From positions 65,020,001 through 65,084,000 of the forward strand of contig JAMJFZ010000199.1 in assembly GCA_026225945.1 (NCBI GenBank): a stretch of 64,000 nt of DNA. The letters are read 5' to 3'. A program made the position numbers and the translations under genes. The notes beneath the pieces are model-generated. The model ran no database searches. It saw only the letters and a program-made list of their open reading frames with translations, and had not been told where the DNA came from. This document shows positions 22,346 through 32,469 of this stretch, one piece after another. Source of the stretch: Cricetomys ansorgei. Lineage: Eukaryota > Chordata > Mammalia > Rodentia > Nesomyidae. Within the stretch, counting starts at the first letter, position 1, and each line of letters opens with the position of its first letter.

Positions 22346-22851
22346 GTCAGGACAAGAGAGAGAAATAAGTTCAGCTTTGGCCATAATGAAGTAACTAATA
22401 CAGACAGACCTGCCTGACCCAAATGTTGATAAAACTATAAAAATCATATGAAGATAATGTTTCAAGCACTGGACATCAAACAATAAAAACCTGAAAAGAA
22501 ATGAGAATCAGCACAAGATGAACATCTCCCTTTTTTTTTTTTTTAATCTTTCAGTCTAGGGGCATTTACTCAAGTTGCACATGGAGAGGTGGGGTCCAGC
22601 TGAAATGATATGGAGGAACTGAGGAGACATTGACTTTGCTTCAGAAAGTACTAAAGACATAGGAGCTACTAATGTTGGGGGTGAGATATATATCCGGGGG
22701 AAAGGTCCTGCTTCATGTACACAGGAAAAGACTGTACCACAGCCTAAGAGAGAAGTTTCTATAGGGAAAAACCTAAAGGGAAAGATGAGATTATGAGTAA
22801 AGACCAGCTACTATAGCTGGGATTAATCCTCAGAATAAGGAGGACAGGGTT
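22346..22851. other. Unassigned DNA with a 14-T run
   Basis: Poly(T) at about 22531-22544; nothing else recognised. Confidence 0.4.
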
Positions 22852-22864
22852 AAATTATAAAACC

Positions 22865-23067
22865 TGAGCAGGAGAGATGGCTCAGCAATTAAGAGCGCTT
22901 GCTGCTCTTCCAGAAGACTTGAGCTCAATACCCAGCACTTATGTTTGGCAGCTCACAACAATCTGTAATAAAGCTTCAGGGGATCTGACATCCTCTTCTG
23001 TCCCCCACGGACAACTATATATACATGCCCCACACAAACACATAAATACTAGACACTACTGGCTAAC
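22865..23067 (+). mobile_element. B3-type SINE with target-site duplication
   Basis: GAGCAGGAGAGATGGCTCAG head, gctgctcttccagaagac, ggggatctgacatcctcttc and an A-rich end. Flanks aaattataaaacc (22852-22864) and aaattaaaaaccc (23068-23080) are a plausible degenerate target-site duplication. Closely related in class to the copies at 1925 and 30891. Confidence 0.92.
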
Positions 23068-23080
23068 AAATTAAAAACCC

Positions 23081-24480
23081 AGTACCAGGAATGGATTATC
23101 ACTTTTTGGAATTGTTGGCCAGTGAGGACTCATAGAACCACAGCCCATACTATTGGTTTCCTTCCATAACTTGGAGGAGAAACGCTATTACTAAACGTAC
23201 CACATACTCGACTTACAGAACATGGAGAAATTAAGTAGAGACTCACCTGGACACTTCATCCTTACTGAATAGCTTTTATAGTTCTAGAAAGTTTTGTATG
23301 TGTTGCCAGGTAAGAAATATAATTAACAATCTTAACGCAACTGTGAATACTGAAAACTACAATAATGACTGACCTTGCAAGACATGTCTGTTGGTGTAGT
23401 AGTGGCCCAGAAATTATGGCAGTAGCAAACTGCTTTCTGACTGGATTTAAGTCTTGCTCAAAAGAAGAAATCCATGCCTGGCACCATTAATGGGACAAGA
23501 ACCTCTTGTTAGACAGGTTATAGGCCCAAGGGAGAGACTCTACTACTACTATTCTGATAAATAAACATAGTGTTAAATTGACTTCTAATGACTTGTCATT
23601 ATGTTCATAGGTCAGTGTATCTCTCAACCCTCATCGGAGACGCTTCTTCTTATAGTAGATAAGTGATTCTCGACTTGTGGGTCATGACCCCTTTGGGGGT
23701 TGAACGACCCTTTTACAGGGGTCACCTAAAACCATCCTGCATATCAGATATTTATATTATGATTCATAATAGTAGCAAAATTACAGTTATGAAGTAGCAA
23801 CAAAAATAATTTTATGGTTGGAGGTCGCCACAACATGAGGAACTGTATTAAAGGGTCTCAGCATTAGGAAGGTTGAGAACCACTGCAGTAGGTGATGATT
23901 AGCACAGAAATTAACAAATGGCCATGGCACAGACAGTAAGGGACTATAGAATTTTTGCCTTAAATAGGACATTTAACTTATCCTTTCCTTCCAAGACTCA
24001 GGGATCATTGGGTAAGAGGAGACACAAAGATTATAAAAACTAGAAGCAGTAGATGACTACAAGGGAATGGTATTTTTCAGACACAGCAAAGCAATTACAC
24101 ATGTGAATTCATAGAGATTGTGACAACATGCACAAGATCTGCACAAGATAAAGTCAGACGAAATCCCAACATCGAGAGGGGATGTAGGTATAAAGTCCCA
24201 TCTCTAGATCAGGAGCCATTGGCAAGCGGTAGCTCCTAGGGAGAGGGAGAGTCAATTTCCTTTAAGGGTGAAGCCTCTGGTAGGTCAATTATGCTCCAGT
24301 TGAAGACCACATATCCAAGAGTATACATGAAGCACAAATTGGACTTGACAGGTATACTTTTAGAAAAGAGGATGGGTAGGGAAGGTGGTGTAACTAGAAG
24401 GAATTTGAAAAGAGGGTGAAAATGATCAAAATGAAAATGTAAACATTTTCAAATAACTAATAAAATAAGAAAAATAATCT
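23081..24480 (+). mobile_element. Rodent (Lx-like) LINE-1 3' UTR, split by a URR1 element
   Basis: A long sense 3' UTR: ggcagtagcaaactgctttc, tgcctggcaccattaatggg, aatgacttgtcattatg, cttcttcttatagtagat, then after the URR1 insert gtgatgattagcacagaaa, taaataggacatttaac, actcagggatcattgggta, acatgcacaagatctgcaca and aactaataaaataagaaaaa. It is missing ORF1 and ORF2, as 5'-truncated copies usually are. Confidence 0.85.
23661..23885. mobile_element. URR1-like non-autonomous hAT transposon
   Basis: Terminal inverted repeats AGTGATTCTCGACTTG (start) and GGTTGAGAACCACTG (end), with the gtcatgacccctttggggg block and tgaagtagcaacaaaaataa inside. Near full length at about 225 bases. Flanks tagtagat and cagtaggt form an imperfect 8-base duplication, the hAT target size, cut into the LINE-1 3' UTR. 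Confidence 0.93.
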
Positions 24481-24735
24481 TTCATTTTATTTTTGAGATT
24501 ATGTTATATTTATATCATTTCTCTTTTTCCTTTCCTCACTCTAAACCCTACCATGTGTCCTCCTTGGTTTCTTTCAAATTCATGACCCCTTTAAATTAAT
24601 TGTTATTACAATTTTTGGGTTATTGTATTTTTGGGTATATATATATACATACATATTCCTAAATATAGCCTGATCAGTCCATATAACATTACTTTTATGT
24701 ATGTTTTCAGGGCTGATGGTTTGGCATTTTTTTAG
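24481..24735 (-). mobile_element. LINE-1 3' end, antisense
   Basis: From ttttatttttgagattatg through ccctaccatgtgtcctcct, caaattcatgacccct and ttttcagggctgatggtttg: the reverse complement of the last ~260 bases of a rodent L1. It abuts a sense L1 on each side. Confidence 0.85.
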
Positions 24736-25212
24736 GGACTCTATAACCACTAATTTGCTAAACCAGCAAAATCCCTAACAACAATCTATAAACATTTTTC
24801 CTTATAGCCACATATAAGTGTGGTCTTCACCCCTCATCAAGGAAATTTCTCTTTAGGACAGGTACCAATCAGAATGCATATTTGTGGAACCCAGTCCTAT
24901 TGGATACGTCTACAAAACACTCCCATATCTAAGGCTGAGAGAACAGCATGGAAAATGGGACAGAAAGTTCACTCTGAGATTATGTTCTCGAATAAAACTA
25001 AAAGTAATATTCATAAAGTTTCATCACATGACTTCCCAAACATGATCTTCACAGATAACAAAAATGAATATGCCAACATGTATGGTGAAAGCTCATGAGC
25101 CATCAGTGCTACACAAAGAGCTATAGGCAACTGAATAAAGTTGGGAGAGGGAGAGGTGATGCTCCCCAGGGAAGAACACACCTATTGGCTGTCCAGTGTC
25201 AAATGGTCAGCC

Positions 25213-25291
<79 letters not shown>

Positions 25292-25545
25292 AGTAACATT
25301 ATATGAACTCAACAGGTTATATTTAGGAATATATATGTATATACATATATATGTATATACATATACACACACACATATATATAATATATACATATATATA
25401 TATGCAATAATAATTAGTGTAAAAAGAGGCCATACATTTTAAGGAGAACAGGAAAGAGTATACGGGAGGGTTTGGAGGGAGGAAGGGGAAGGGAGAAATA
25501 CTGTAATTAAATTATAATCTTAAAAATAAAATAATTGAAAAACCA
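24736..25545 (+). mobile_element. LINE-1 3' UTR, sense
   Basis: agggactctataaccacta, accaatcagaatgcatattt, cacaaagagctataggcaac, caggttatatttaggaatat, aggccatacattttaagg, taattaaattataatct and an A-rich end. A long TA microsatellite (25217-25289) has grown inside it. With 24481-24735 it forms a large inverted repeat of L1 3' ends. Confidence 0.88.
25217..25289. repeat. (TA)n microsatellite, 73 bases
   Basis: About 36 uninterrupted AT units, followed at 25328-25405 by an imperfect TATG/TACA/CACA tract. Self-complementary and able to extrude as a cruciform. Confidence 0.99.
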
Positions 25546-25636
25546 GAGAGAGAGGGGGAAATAAACAAAACAAAACCAAAATAAAATATTACTTGTTAAT
25601 AAAAAAAAGAAAGAAAGTATAAAACAAAGCATGGAA

Positions 25637-25948
25637 TGATGTAGACGTTTATTTTTAGTTATGTTTAAAATAGTTGTTTTGTGCATTGTTGGGTGAAGGG
25701 ATGCCCAGGCCTTGACATTTTGTATTGTCTTCAGGTGTTGGCTTTATGTAAAAGATGTTTGATTGCTCGTGATCTGTGTGTGCTATCAATAGAACAGCTG
25801 AGGAGTTTAGGTGTCAATAAAGACCTCTGAGATGAGATGCTCAGGGTTCCACTGTCCAGTTCCCTCTGCTGAGGGCTGAAGGGTTTGCACCTGTGAATAT
25901 GCCTCTGCGTCTTCCTTGCGGAGACACCACAGTAGATGTACAGCTACA
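25637..25948 (+). mobile_element. Solo LTR of a class II (ERVK-like) retrovirus
   Basis: Begins TGATGTAGACGTTTATTTTTAG and ends CAGCTACA. It has a polyadenylation signal in gtcaataaagacc (25814-25826) and a tgctgagg…tgaatatgcctc U5-like end. The 6-base flanks ATGGAA (25631-25636) and ATGGAG (25949-25954) are the target-site duplication expected for this class. It shares its overall sequence with both LTRs of the provirus at 41335-43319. No internal region remains, so it arose by LTR-LTR recombination. Confidence 0.9.
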
Positions 25949-25954
25949 ATGGAG

Positions 25955-26929
25955 AGTCGAGAATATTTGCCAGTCATTTAATGCCCTCAAGAAAGAATGT
26001 AATATCTCTTAAAGGGATATATCATGATCTGTATTCCCCACAATATATCTCTTCAAATGTCTAATATTCATTAAAAATTGCTAAACATCCATGCATAGGA
26101 GTCAAGCTAGTCTTCTCTGTGTGGTTTCCAGTACGACATAAGTACTATGAAGGGAGAAAAGGGACAAATGGGGGAGACATTAATTGGGAATGGAAAGTGA
26201 GGGTAAAAAGGAGGGAAAAGTGTAGATTAAATAATGCTAAGGATGTTTGGGAACACCGTAGAGAATCACACTACTTTATAATACTGCAGCAACAAGTATG
26301 TGCTGAAGCACTGCAGGGTTGTGCTCTTGGCCTAAGTGGCCCCTAGAAATGCCATCTCTGTGGAGACTGTGAAGTTGCCTTTCCTCTTCTCTGGCCACTG
26401 AGGATTTATTTGCTGGACACAAGTCCAAGAGCTTGGCTTTGAACACACAAGCTGAGCTTGTGGTAGTTCAAGACCTCTACCCATCGTTCCTCATGCCCCA
26501 CTACCCTTTTCTCTCTTCGGCAGAGACCAGACCATGTAGCGGGCCAGTGGACTGACTGTAATTTGGCATTGCTGTTTACTCTCAAGGAAGCAAAAAAATA
26601 TCAGGCTAATAGCACAGGGAAGGATGAAGGGAACATGGCAACAAATCATAGGGGGTTATTGGAAGAAATGTGTAGGTAAAATCGTCAGAGGGCTTGCCTA
26701 AAATGTTATTAAAATGGCAGAAGTGTACTTAGCTTTGATCCTAAGAGAAAATAGCCCGGGCATAAGAGAGCTTTGAGGTTACAGCTCAGTGGTAAATTGT
26801 ACTGTTTTTAATCCCAAATTAATAAATGAGTTTTAAAGAGGAATAAAAATACTGATTTAAAAGATTACATCCTTTTAAAGGGGAACTATTATTAGTTTAT
26901 ACAGTGATATAAGAACACAGTTTTTTGGG
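25955..26929. other. Unassigned DNA, about 1 kb
   Basis: 26100-26300 (gaagggagaaaagggacaaa, aatgctaaggatgtttggg) looks faintly familiar as a rodent repeat but I cannot name it. At 26770-26800, aggttacagctcagtggtaa resembles the head of an ID-type SINE; too short to call. Confidence 0.35.
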
Positions 26930-27055
26930 GGGTGCTGGGATTATGGCCTAGCACTAATAATACTCTGGGTTCCATCCCCAGGCAGGAAGATCAGAAGTTC
27001 AAGGTCATCTTTGTCCACTAGTGAGTTTGACGCCAGACTAGGACACATGAGCCAA
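26930..27055 (+). mobile_element. B4-type (ID plus B1) composite SINE fragment
   Basis: gcctagcactaataatac, ctgggttccatccccagg is the tRNA-like ID part, followed by agttcaaggtcatctttgtc, gacgccagactagg from a B1-like part. Confidence 0.7.
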
Positions 27056-27072
27056 AGGTAGAACAAAAGTTT

Positions 27073-27190
27073 TGCAGAGCATGGTGGCCCATGCCTTTAA
27101 TCTCAATGTTTTAGAGGTAGAAGCAGGAAGATTTCTGTGAGTTCAAAGCCAACCTGGACTTACATAGCTAGACCTTGCTTTAAAAAAAAA
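27073..27190 (+). mobile_element. B1 SINE
   Basis: GCAGAGCATGGTGGCCCATG, cctttaatctcaatg, tgagttcaaagccaacctgg, then an A run. Truncated at the 3' side relative to full B1. Confidence 0.85.
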
Positions 27191-27197
27191 ATACACA

Positions 27198-27325
27198 GAG
27201 GCTGAGTATGGTGGCACTCATCTTTAATTCCAGAACTCGAGAGGCAAGGGCTGGTGGATCTCTGACTTTGAAGCTAGCCAGGGCTACATGAAGGCTACTA
27301 CATGGCTAGTGAGATCCTGTCTTAA
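27198..27325 (+). mobile_element. B1 SINE
   Basis: GAGGCTGAGTATGGTGGCAC, ctttaattccagaactcgag, ctagccagggctacatgaag, gagatcctgtctta. Directly follows another B1 and leads into a pyrimidine tract. Confidence 0.85.
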
Positions 27326-27414
27326 TGTCTCCTGTCTGCCCTCACTTCTCGCTCCCTCTCTCTCCTTCTCTACCCCCTCTCTGTTTCTCTTTCTCTCTCT
27401 CTCTCATCTCTTTG
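27326..27414. repeat. (TC)n-rich pyrimidine tract
   Basis: Imperfect CTCTCT/TTCTCT run with a pure stretch at 27390-27403. Follows the 3' end of the B1. Confidence 0.9.
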
Positions 27415-27764
27415 CGATGAAAGGGAAATTACATCATCCAGGATATCTTATTTTTCTCTACAAGTATTTCTGCAGTTAAAACTTTCTTTACCTGACTTTG
27501 CTACCAGTTTTGCATATAAGAGGCAAAATCCTATACCCTTAATAAGAGCTTTTACAAAGTAAAGTAAATAAATAAATTTAAGGATGTAAAAGAAAATATT
27601 GATGTAGCAATTGAAAAGACAAGGAATCTCAGAAAAAGGGGAGACTTTTTGTAAGAATGATTTTGAAATTATAAGACTTAAAATATAATAACATTTATTT
27701 AATAGCTTACTGTATTCGAGATGATAGAAGATGATATAAGGTAAAAAAATAAAGCAGTGGGGTT
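27415..27764. other. AT-rich unassigned DNA
   Basis: No gene or repeat family recognised. Confidence 0.4.
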
Positions 27765-28067
27765 GGGGTTGAAAAGACAGCTGAGTTGGTAAAATATTTG
27801 CTGCACAAGCAGGAAGATCTGAATTGAGAACCCCAGCAAACATGCAAAATTCAGGTGTGGTGGCATGTATCTGTCATCCCTGAACTAGGTGGGGTGGTGC
27901 AGGGGCAGGGACAGGAAAATACCTGGGCTTGTTGGCCAGCCAGTCTAGCATTCTTGGTGATCTTCAGGTTCAACGAGTGACCTTATCTCAAAAAGTAAGG
28001 TGAAGTGTGAATTCACATACAGATGTGTATTCAAACCTGCATATACCTGTGCACAAACATGAACACT

Positions 28068-28072
<5 letters not shown>
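27765..28072 (+). mobile_element. B4-type SINE
   Basis: gttgaaaagacagctgagtt, ttgctgcacaagcaggaaga, ttcaggtgtggtggcatgta, ttggccagccagtctagc, ttcaggttcaacgagtgacc and ttatctcaaaaagtaagg are in consensus order. The tail runs into an AG microsatellite. Confidence 0.9.

Positions 28073-28119
<47 letters not shown>
28073..28119. repeat. (GA)n microsatellite
   Basis: About 23 pure AG units directly after the B4 tail. Confidence 0.98.
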
Positions 28120-28123
<4 letters not shown>

Positions 28124-28229
28124 CTAACTCAAGAACATGGGTAAAAGGCTTGAGAAAATGAAAATGAGCCTCAATGACATGTGATATAAGAGCAAATGTC
28201 CACTTCATACATTATCAAAGCCTCTAAAG

Positions 28230-28585
28230 AAGGGGATGTAGAGAATATGACAGAAAATAGTCTTCTCTAGGGAAGAGCACACCAAGTGGTTATCCAAAAA
28301 CAAATGGTCAGCCCTGAAAGCATACATACAAGTAACACTATACAGACTGAGAAGGTTGTACTTATATGCATTTAGGAAAACATATATATTAAAAACTGAA
28401 TACATATTTATATATATTCATATATATGCATATATGTTTATATATGTGTGAGAAAAGAGGCCATGAATTTTAGAGAGACCAAGGGAGAGGTTTATGGGAA
28501 GTTTGGGATGGAGGAAAGAGAAGGGAGAAATTATGTAAATCATATCATCTCAAAAATAAAAGAAATAATTTTAAAAAATCTTTCA
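28230..28585 (+). mobile_element. LINE-1 3' end
   Basis: ttctctagggaagagcacac, caaatggtcagccctgaaag, tacaagtaacactatacag, aaaagaggccatgaatttta, tcatctcaaaaataaaag. Same 3' UTR type as 24736-25545, with an AT-rich TATATA tract replacing the TA repeat. Confidence 0.87.
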
Positions 28586-28589
28586 GGAA

Positions 28590-29168
28590 ATAATTGTCAG
28601 AATTTCTCAAGTTTAATTAAGAAAATCTGCCCGTAGATTCAAAAGCCTTGGAAAACGTGAAATGGAATAAGTGTTATGAAACTCTGGGATGAATGAAAGA
28701 TAGGAAAACAGTACAGCTCTTAAAATAAATACAGAAATAATAAAGCCATATTTTAAATAAATTCATCAACTTGAATAAAATGGATAAATCATCAAAATAG
28801 CACAACTTTACAAAAGTTATACAATATTTCTACAAGTTAAATTATTTCTTAAATTTTTATGGGAAAACAATGTGGAATATGAAAGGTGTTTGCTGTCTGA
28901 TTTCTAGACTTGCTATAAATCTCAGCCATAAATACCACGTGGCATTTTTGTTTGCTGTGGACAAGTAAATCAATAGAACACAGTGAAAGTATCCAAAAAT
29001 AGACCCACCCATTTGAATGAATTGATTTTAAGTAAATAAGTAAATAAATAAGCACAATATCAATTTCACAGGGAAGGAACATCTATTCAACAAATGGGGT
29101 AGAAAAGGAGATCAACATTTTTCTATTCGAGCATGAAAATGAACTCTAGACAGATTGTGTGTTTGTGT

Positions 29169-29210
<42 letters not shown>

Positions 29211-29785
29211 CGCACATGCTAAAGATGATAGTATTAATACTACTTAAGACAATAAAGAACATATTTGTACTCTAGATAAGCAAAGGGTGCTTAGGAAGGA
29301 CTCAGAAAGCCCTCAAAAAAATTTACAAAATTTGCAAAAAAAAATTTTAAAAACTAATAAATGAAACATTATCAAATATAAAAACTCCCACTCAGAAACA
29401 GCCCATTGATAAAGAGAAAAGGATCACTACAGGTTGAAAGAAATCATTCATGCGCATCTAACAAAATACATCTGAAATATAAAATGATCCTATTAATCAA
29501 TAACTTTAAAAGAATATTAAAAGGGATCTAAGAGTTGAATAGGTACTTCATGAAAGATGATCTTTAGGCAAGCAATTAGCCTATAAAGTGAATCCTCCAT
29601 CATTAGGTTTATCAGGAAAAAACAAAGTTAATCCAAAAGGAAATATCACTATATACCTACTAAGATTGCTAAAATTTAAACAATAAAACTATTGGTAGAA
29701 TACCATACAACTAGAATGTTCCTGCATCACAGTAGAAATGTGATGATAAAAATGCTTTGGAGAAACTATTTGGTAGTCTCTTACC
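28590..29785 (+). mobile_element. Old LINE-1 (L1M-type) ORF2 3' part, decayed
   Basis: Decayed ORF2-like sequence: aatcaatagaacacagtg, aaaatagacccacccatttg, catctattcaacaaatgggg, then ctcccactcagaaacagccc…, tactaagattgctaaaa, gaatgttcctgcatcac, ggagaaactatttggtagtc. Numerous stops and indels remove any coding capacity. Pieces resume after each younger insert up to about 32 kb. A GT microsatellite sits at 29173-29208. Confidence 0.75.
29173..29208. repeat. (TG)n microsatellite
   Basis: About 17 pure TG units followed by tacgcgcaca. Confidence 0.98.
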
Positions 29786-30168
29786 AGAAAATGGAATCTG
29801 AAGTGCTCTCTTCTGTGCATTCTTGGCTGCTACACTCATGACTTAAAGCAGATGAGTTACCTACATCGGGCTTGCAAAGACTGGACCTGTGAGCATTCAG
29901 CCATGGATGAAGGAAGGTTTTCTGGAGCCTGGCCCTGGAGAACTATTGGATGTTGACAGCTGCTAGCAGAGGGAGAATCATTGTCTTCAGTGACCTAACA
30001 GCTGCTGGAGCCTCTGGAAGGAAGAAGGATGGCAGGAGAGGGTACAGGAGATACTAAAAAAACAAAGGTGGTGGGTGTGACCAGATTGTATTATATTCAT
30101 GTGGGAACTGTCAACAAACGTAATAGAAAAAGGACAACATTACAAACACACATGCACACAAAATACAC
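29786..30168 (+). mobile_element. Younger LINE-1 3' end nested in the old L1
   Basis: atcgggcttgcaaagactgg, acctgtgagcattcagccat, ggatgaaggaaggttttctg, ggccctggagaactattgga and gggagaatcattgtcttcag match a rodent L1 3' UTR variant. The old ORF2 text breaks before it and resumes near 30170. Confidence 0.7.
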
Positions 30169-30277
30169 TGAGTTTAATTCGTTTTCTAATTCTATCCTAT
30201 TACTTAGCAATTCTACTAAATTCTACTAAGTTCTCTTAGGAATTTATTCAAAACAAGTGAAAAGATATGTCAAAAAC
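30169..30277 (+). mobile_element. Old L1M ORF2, continuation
   Basis: tacttagcaattctactaaa and atttattcaaaacaagtgaa then aagatatgtc match the …gacccagcaattctactcctaggtatttaccca… stretch of L1M ORF2. Confidence 0.65.
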
Positions 30278-30686
30278 TACAAGGGAACTTCCAGATTCAA
30301 CAGAACAGTTGCACATATGAACCAACAGCAGTTGTCAAAGCATGCACAAGACAAACGCAAGTTAAGGCCAGACAAAAATCTCAGCATAGAGAAAGAAAAT
30401 GGGCATAAAGTAGCACCCCGGACAAGGAAGTACTGGTAATTGATAGCTTCTGCGAAGAGTCAGCTTTCCTTAAGGGTGTGCCCACTGATCACAGGTTGAA
30501 CAACCTCTAGTGGATGCCCATACAATCAAGAATATATCAGCATCATTAATTTGACTTGATTTTCTCAGGGACACAGAGTTGGGTAAGTAAGGAGGCAGGA
30601 GTTGGAAACAAAGTTGGGGGTAGGAGGTAAATATGATCAAATTCAATGTGTGAAATTCTCAAGAAATAAAGTAAAAAAGAAAAGTA
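30278..30686 (+). mobile_element. Younger LINE-1 3' end nested in the old L1
   Basis: cagcagttgtcaaagcatgc, acaagacaaacgcaag, agagtcagctttccttaagg, gaacaacctctagtgg, gtgaaattctcaagaaataa: a sense Lx-like 3' end with poly(A). Old-L1 text flanks it (tatgtcaaaaa before, tatgtccaaga after), consistent with a short target duplication. Confidence 0.82.
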
Positions 30687-30890
30687 TGTCCAAGAAGATG
30701 CTTAACCATGAATGTTTGCTACAGCTCAATCAGATGGCTCCATTCTAGAATGAACCTGTATGCCCACCAACAGAATGTGGAAGAGTGTGTTGCCACTTTA
30801 ATCCAGTGAAATTGTAGTAAACAATGCATGCATGTTATGACAGGCCGACAGCCACAGCAATACGAGCGTATCTTAAGAATGCTGTATTGA
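30687..30890 (+). mobile_element. Old L1M ORF2 end, continuation
   Basis: aaccatgaatgtttgctaca, cctgtatgcccaccaacag, gaatgtgg and taaacaatgcatgcatg correspond to …acatgaatgttcatagcagc…aaatgtccatcaacag… of the L1M ORF2 3' end. Confidence 0.6.
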
Positions 30891-31573
30891 GGGGGTTTGA
30901 GAGACTGATCAGTAGTTTAGAGTACTTTGTTGGTGTCAACTGACTAGCACTCTTAGGGGCCCAGAGACTGAAGGGACAGACATGGAATCTGCAGGATCCC
31001 TTAAATACATCTTATGGCTGTCTGGATTAGTGTTCTTGAAAAACAGCTACAGACTGGAATGGAGGAGTCTCTAACCCATTTACCTGGCCTTGGGACCCTT
31101 TTATTACTGCTGGGTTGCTTGGCCCACCCTTGATGTAGGGATTTGTGCCATGCCTTTTTCCATCTTGTTATGCCATACTGTGTTTGAGCTGTAACCCTGG
31201 GGAGCCTGTCTTTTTCTGGAGAGAAGCAGGGAAGAGATGTTTGTGAAGAGGGGAGGTGGAGGAGCTGGGGAGTGGAGGGAGGGGAGGAGAGAGGTTTGGA
31301 TGTATTGTATAAGTTGTATGAGAGAAGAAAAAATTAAAAATTAAAAAAAGTACTTTGTTGCTCTTGTAGAGGACCTGGGTTCAGTTCCCAGCAGTCATGT
31401 GGCGGCTCACCATGGTAGATGGTATCCACAACTTCAGTTCCAGGTGATCTCGTGCCCTCATCTGGCCTCTGTAGGAACCAGATATGCCTACAGTACACTT
31501 GAATTACACTTGAATATACCCAGGCAAAACACCATAAACATAAACTAAAAAATAATGAATTTTTAAAAAAAGT
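30891..31573 (+). mobile_element. B3 SINE split by a LINE-1 3' end
   Basis: The head is at 30891-30932 (gggggtttgagagactgatc, agtagtttagagtactttg) and the body at 31361-31560 (ctcttgtagaggacctgggt, tcccagcagtcatgtggc, ctcatctggcctctgtagg). The element is cut after agtactttgttg, which is repeated exactly on the far side of the inserted L1. Outer flanks atgctgtattga (30879-30890) and atactgtattta (31574-31585) look like the SINE's own target duplication in the old L1. Confidence 0.9.
30933..31348 (+). mobile_element. LINE-1 3' end inserted in the B3 SINE
   Basis: cttgggacccttttattact, gctgggttgcttggccc, gatttgtgccatgcc and tgtatgagagaagaaaaaa are the sense 3' terminus of a rodent L1. A perfect 12-base target-site duplication, AGTACTTTGTTG, lies at 30921-30932 and 31349-31360. 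This is the top layer of a three-level nest (L1 in B3 in old L1M). Confidence 0.93.
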
Positions 31574-31585
31574 ATACTGTATTTA

Positions 31586-32050
31586 GTGAAATTAACCAGA
31601 CACCGTCCGTGACGATTTACAAAATATGAACATGAAGTTCATATTTGCTGATATAAACTACAAGAATGGTGTAAACGAATCTGTGATTATTGCTATCGGG
31701 ACATTGGTTGCTTCCAGGATAGTTGGAGTTGAGCAGAGAGATGAAATATCCTTTCTCTTACTGGTGTTTTTGGTAGAGAGGCATATGCAATTGCAAAATC
31801 TCATTGATCTGTACCTGTAGCAAATCTTTCTAACATACTCTGCTGAGCATTAGCAAAAGTGAATCCCTAGGAATTTTGCTACTGCCTGGGAAGGCAGCAC
31901 ATTGGAGGGATGAGAATGGCTCTGTGAAATGAGCATAAGGAAGGAAACTGTTTATGAACTGTAAAGGTGATAAACATATTTATAATTGTTTAAAAAGTGA
32001 TTACTGTAAAACTGCTGAAACAATATTGTGCCTTGGGGGCTTGGGAAAAG
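31586..32050 (+). mobile_element. Probable remainder of old L1M 3' end
   Basis: gtgaaattaaccagacaccg right after the SINE fits the L1M phrase …gtgaaagaagccagacac…. Beyond 31700 the match fades and the end of the element is uncertain. Confidence 0.4.
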
Positions 32051-32054
32051 TGGC

Positions 32055-32460
32055 TGTATTAGTTACCTGTGGTTGCCTAAGAAAGCACGCAGAACTATGT
32101 GCTTGAAAGAGCAAACTTTATTCTATAACTTATGGGGATCAGGAACTTGGGAGTGGCTTAGCTGAGTAGCTCTAGCTCATAGTTGCAATCCATCTGCCAG
32201 CCAAGATTGCAGCCATCTGAAGGCTACAGTTCACCCTGTGGTCGTTGACCTGCTCCGTTCTTGACTGGCTGTAAGCAGGATAATAAAGAGTGCTGGTATA
32301 TAACTTCCAAGATTGGGGTATAAAATTGTCTTCAGCTTCCATTTGGTCTGTGCCACTTGCTCTGAGTGAAGTCAGTGATTTGCCATGAGCACATGTCGCC
32401 TGTAGAGCAGCTGGATGGGTGAGGAAGTAAAACCTCCTAATAGGTAATGTAGCTCTCACC
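32055..32460 (-). mobile_element. Ancient LTR-type (MLT-like) repeat, antisense
   Basis: gtattagttacctgtggttg, cttatggggatcaggaactt, gggagtggcttagctgagta, ggttgcaatc-like and attgcagccatctgaaggct match a widespread mammalian LTR repeat read antisense. The class is likely; the family is uncertain. Confidence 0.6.
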
Positions 32461-32469
32461 TCTCATCAA

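Noticed and set aside
25095..25442. Tyr-Ile repeat protein on both strands
   Set aside because: Translation of the TA microsatellite in an L1 3' UTR.
24481..25545. Twin-primed inversion like those at 4.2-5.0 kb
   Set aside because: The sense piece contains the full L1 3' terminus, overlapping what the antisense piece already covers, so these are two separate insertions.
28590..30890. Possible reverse transcriptase gene
   Set aside because: The region is the decayed end of an old L1 ORF2 with many stops and several younger insertions; no intact frame survives.
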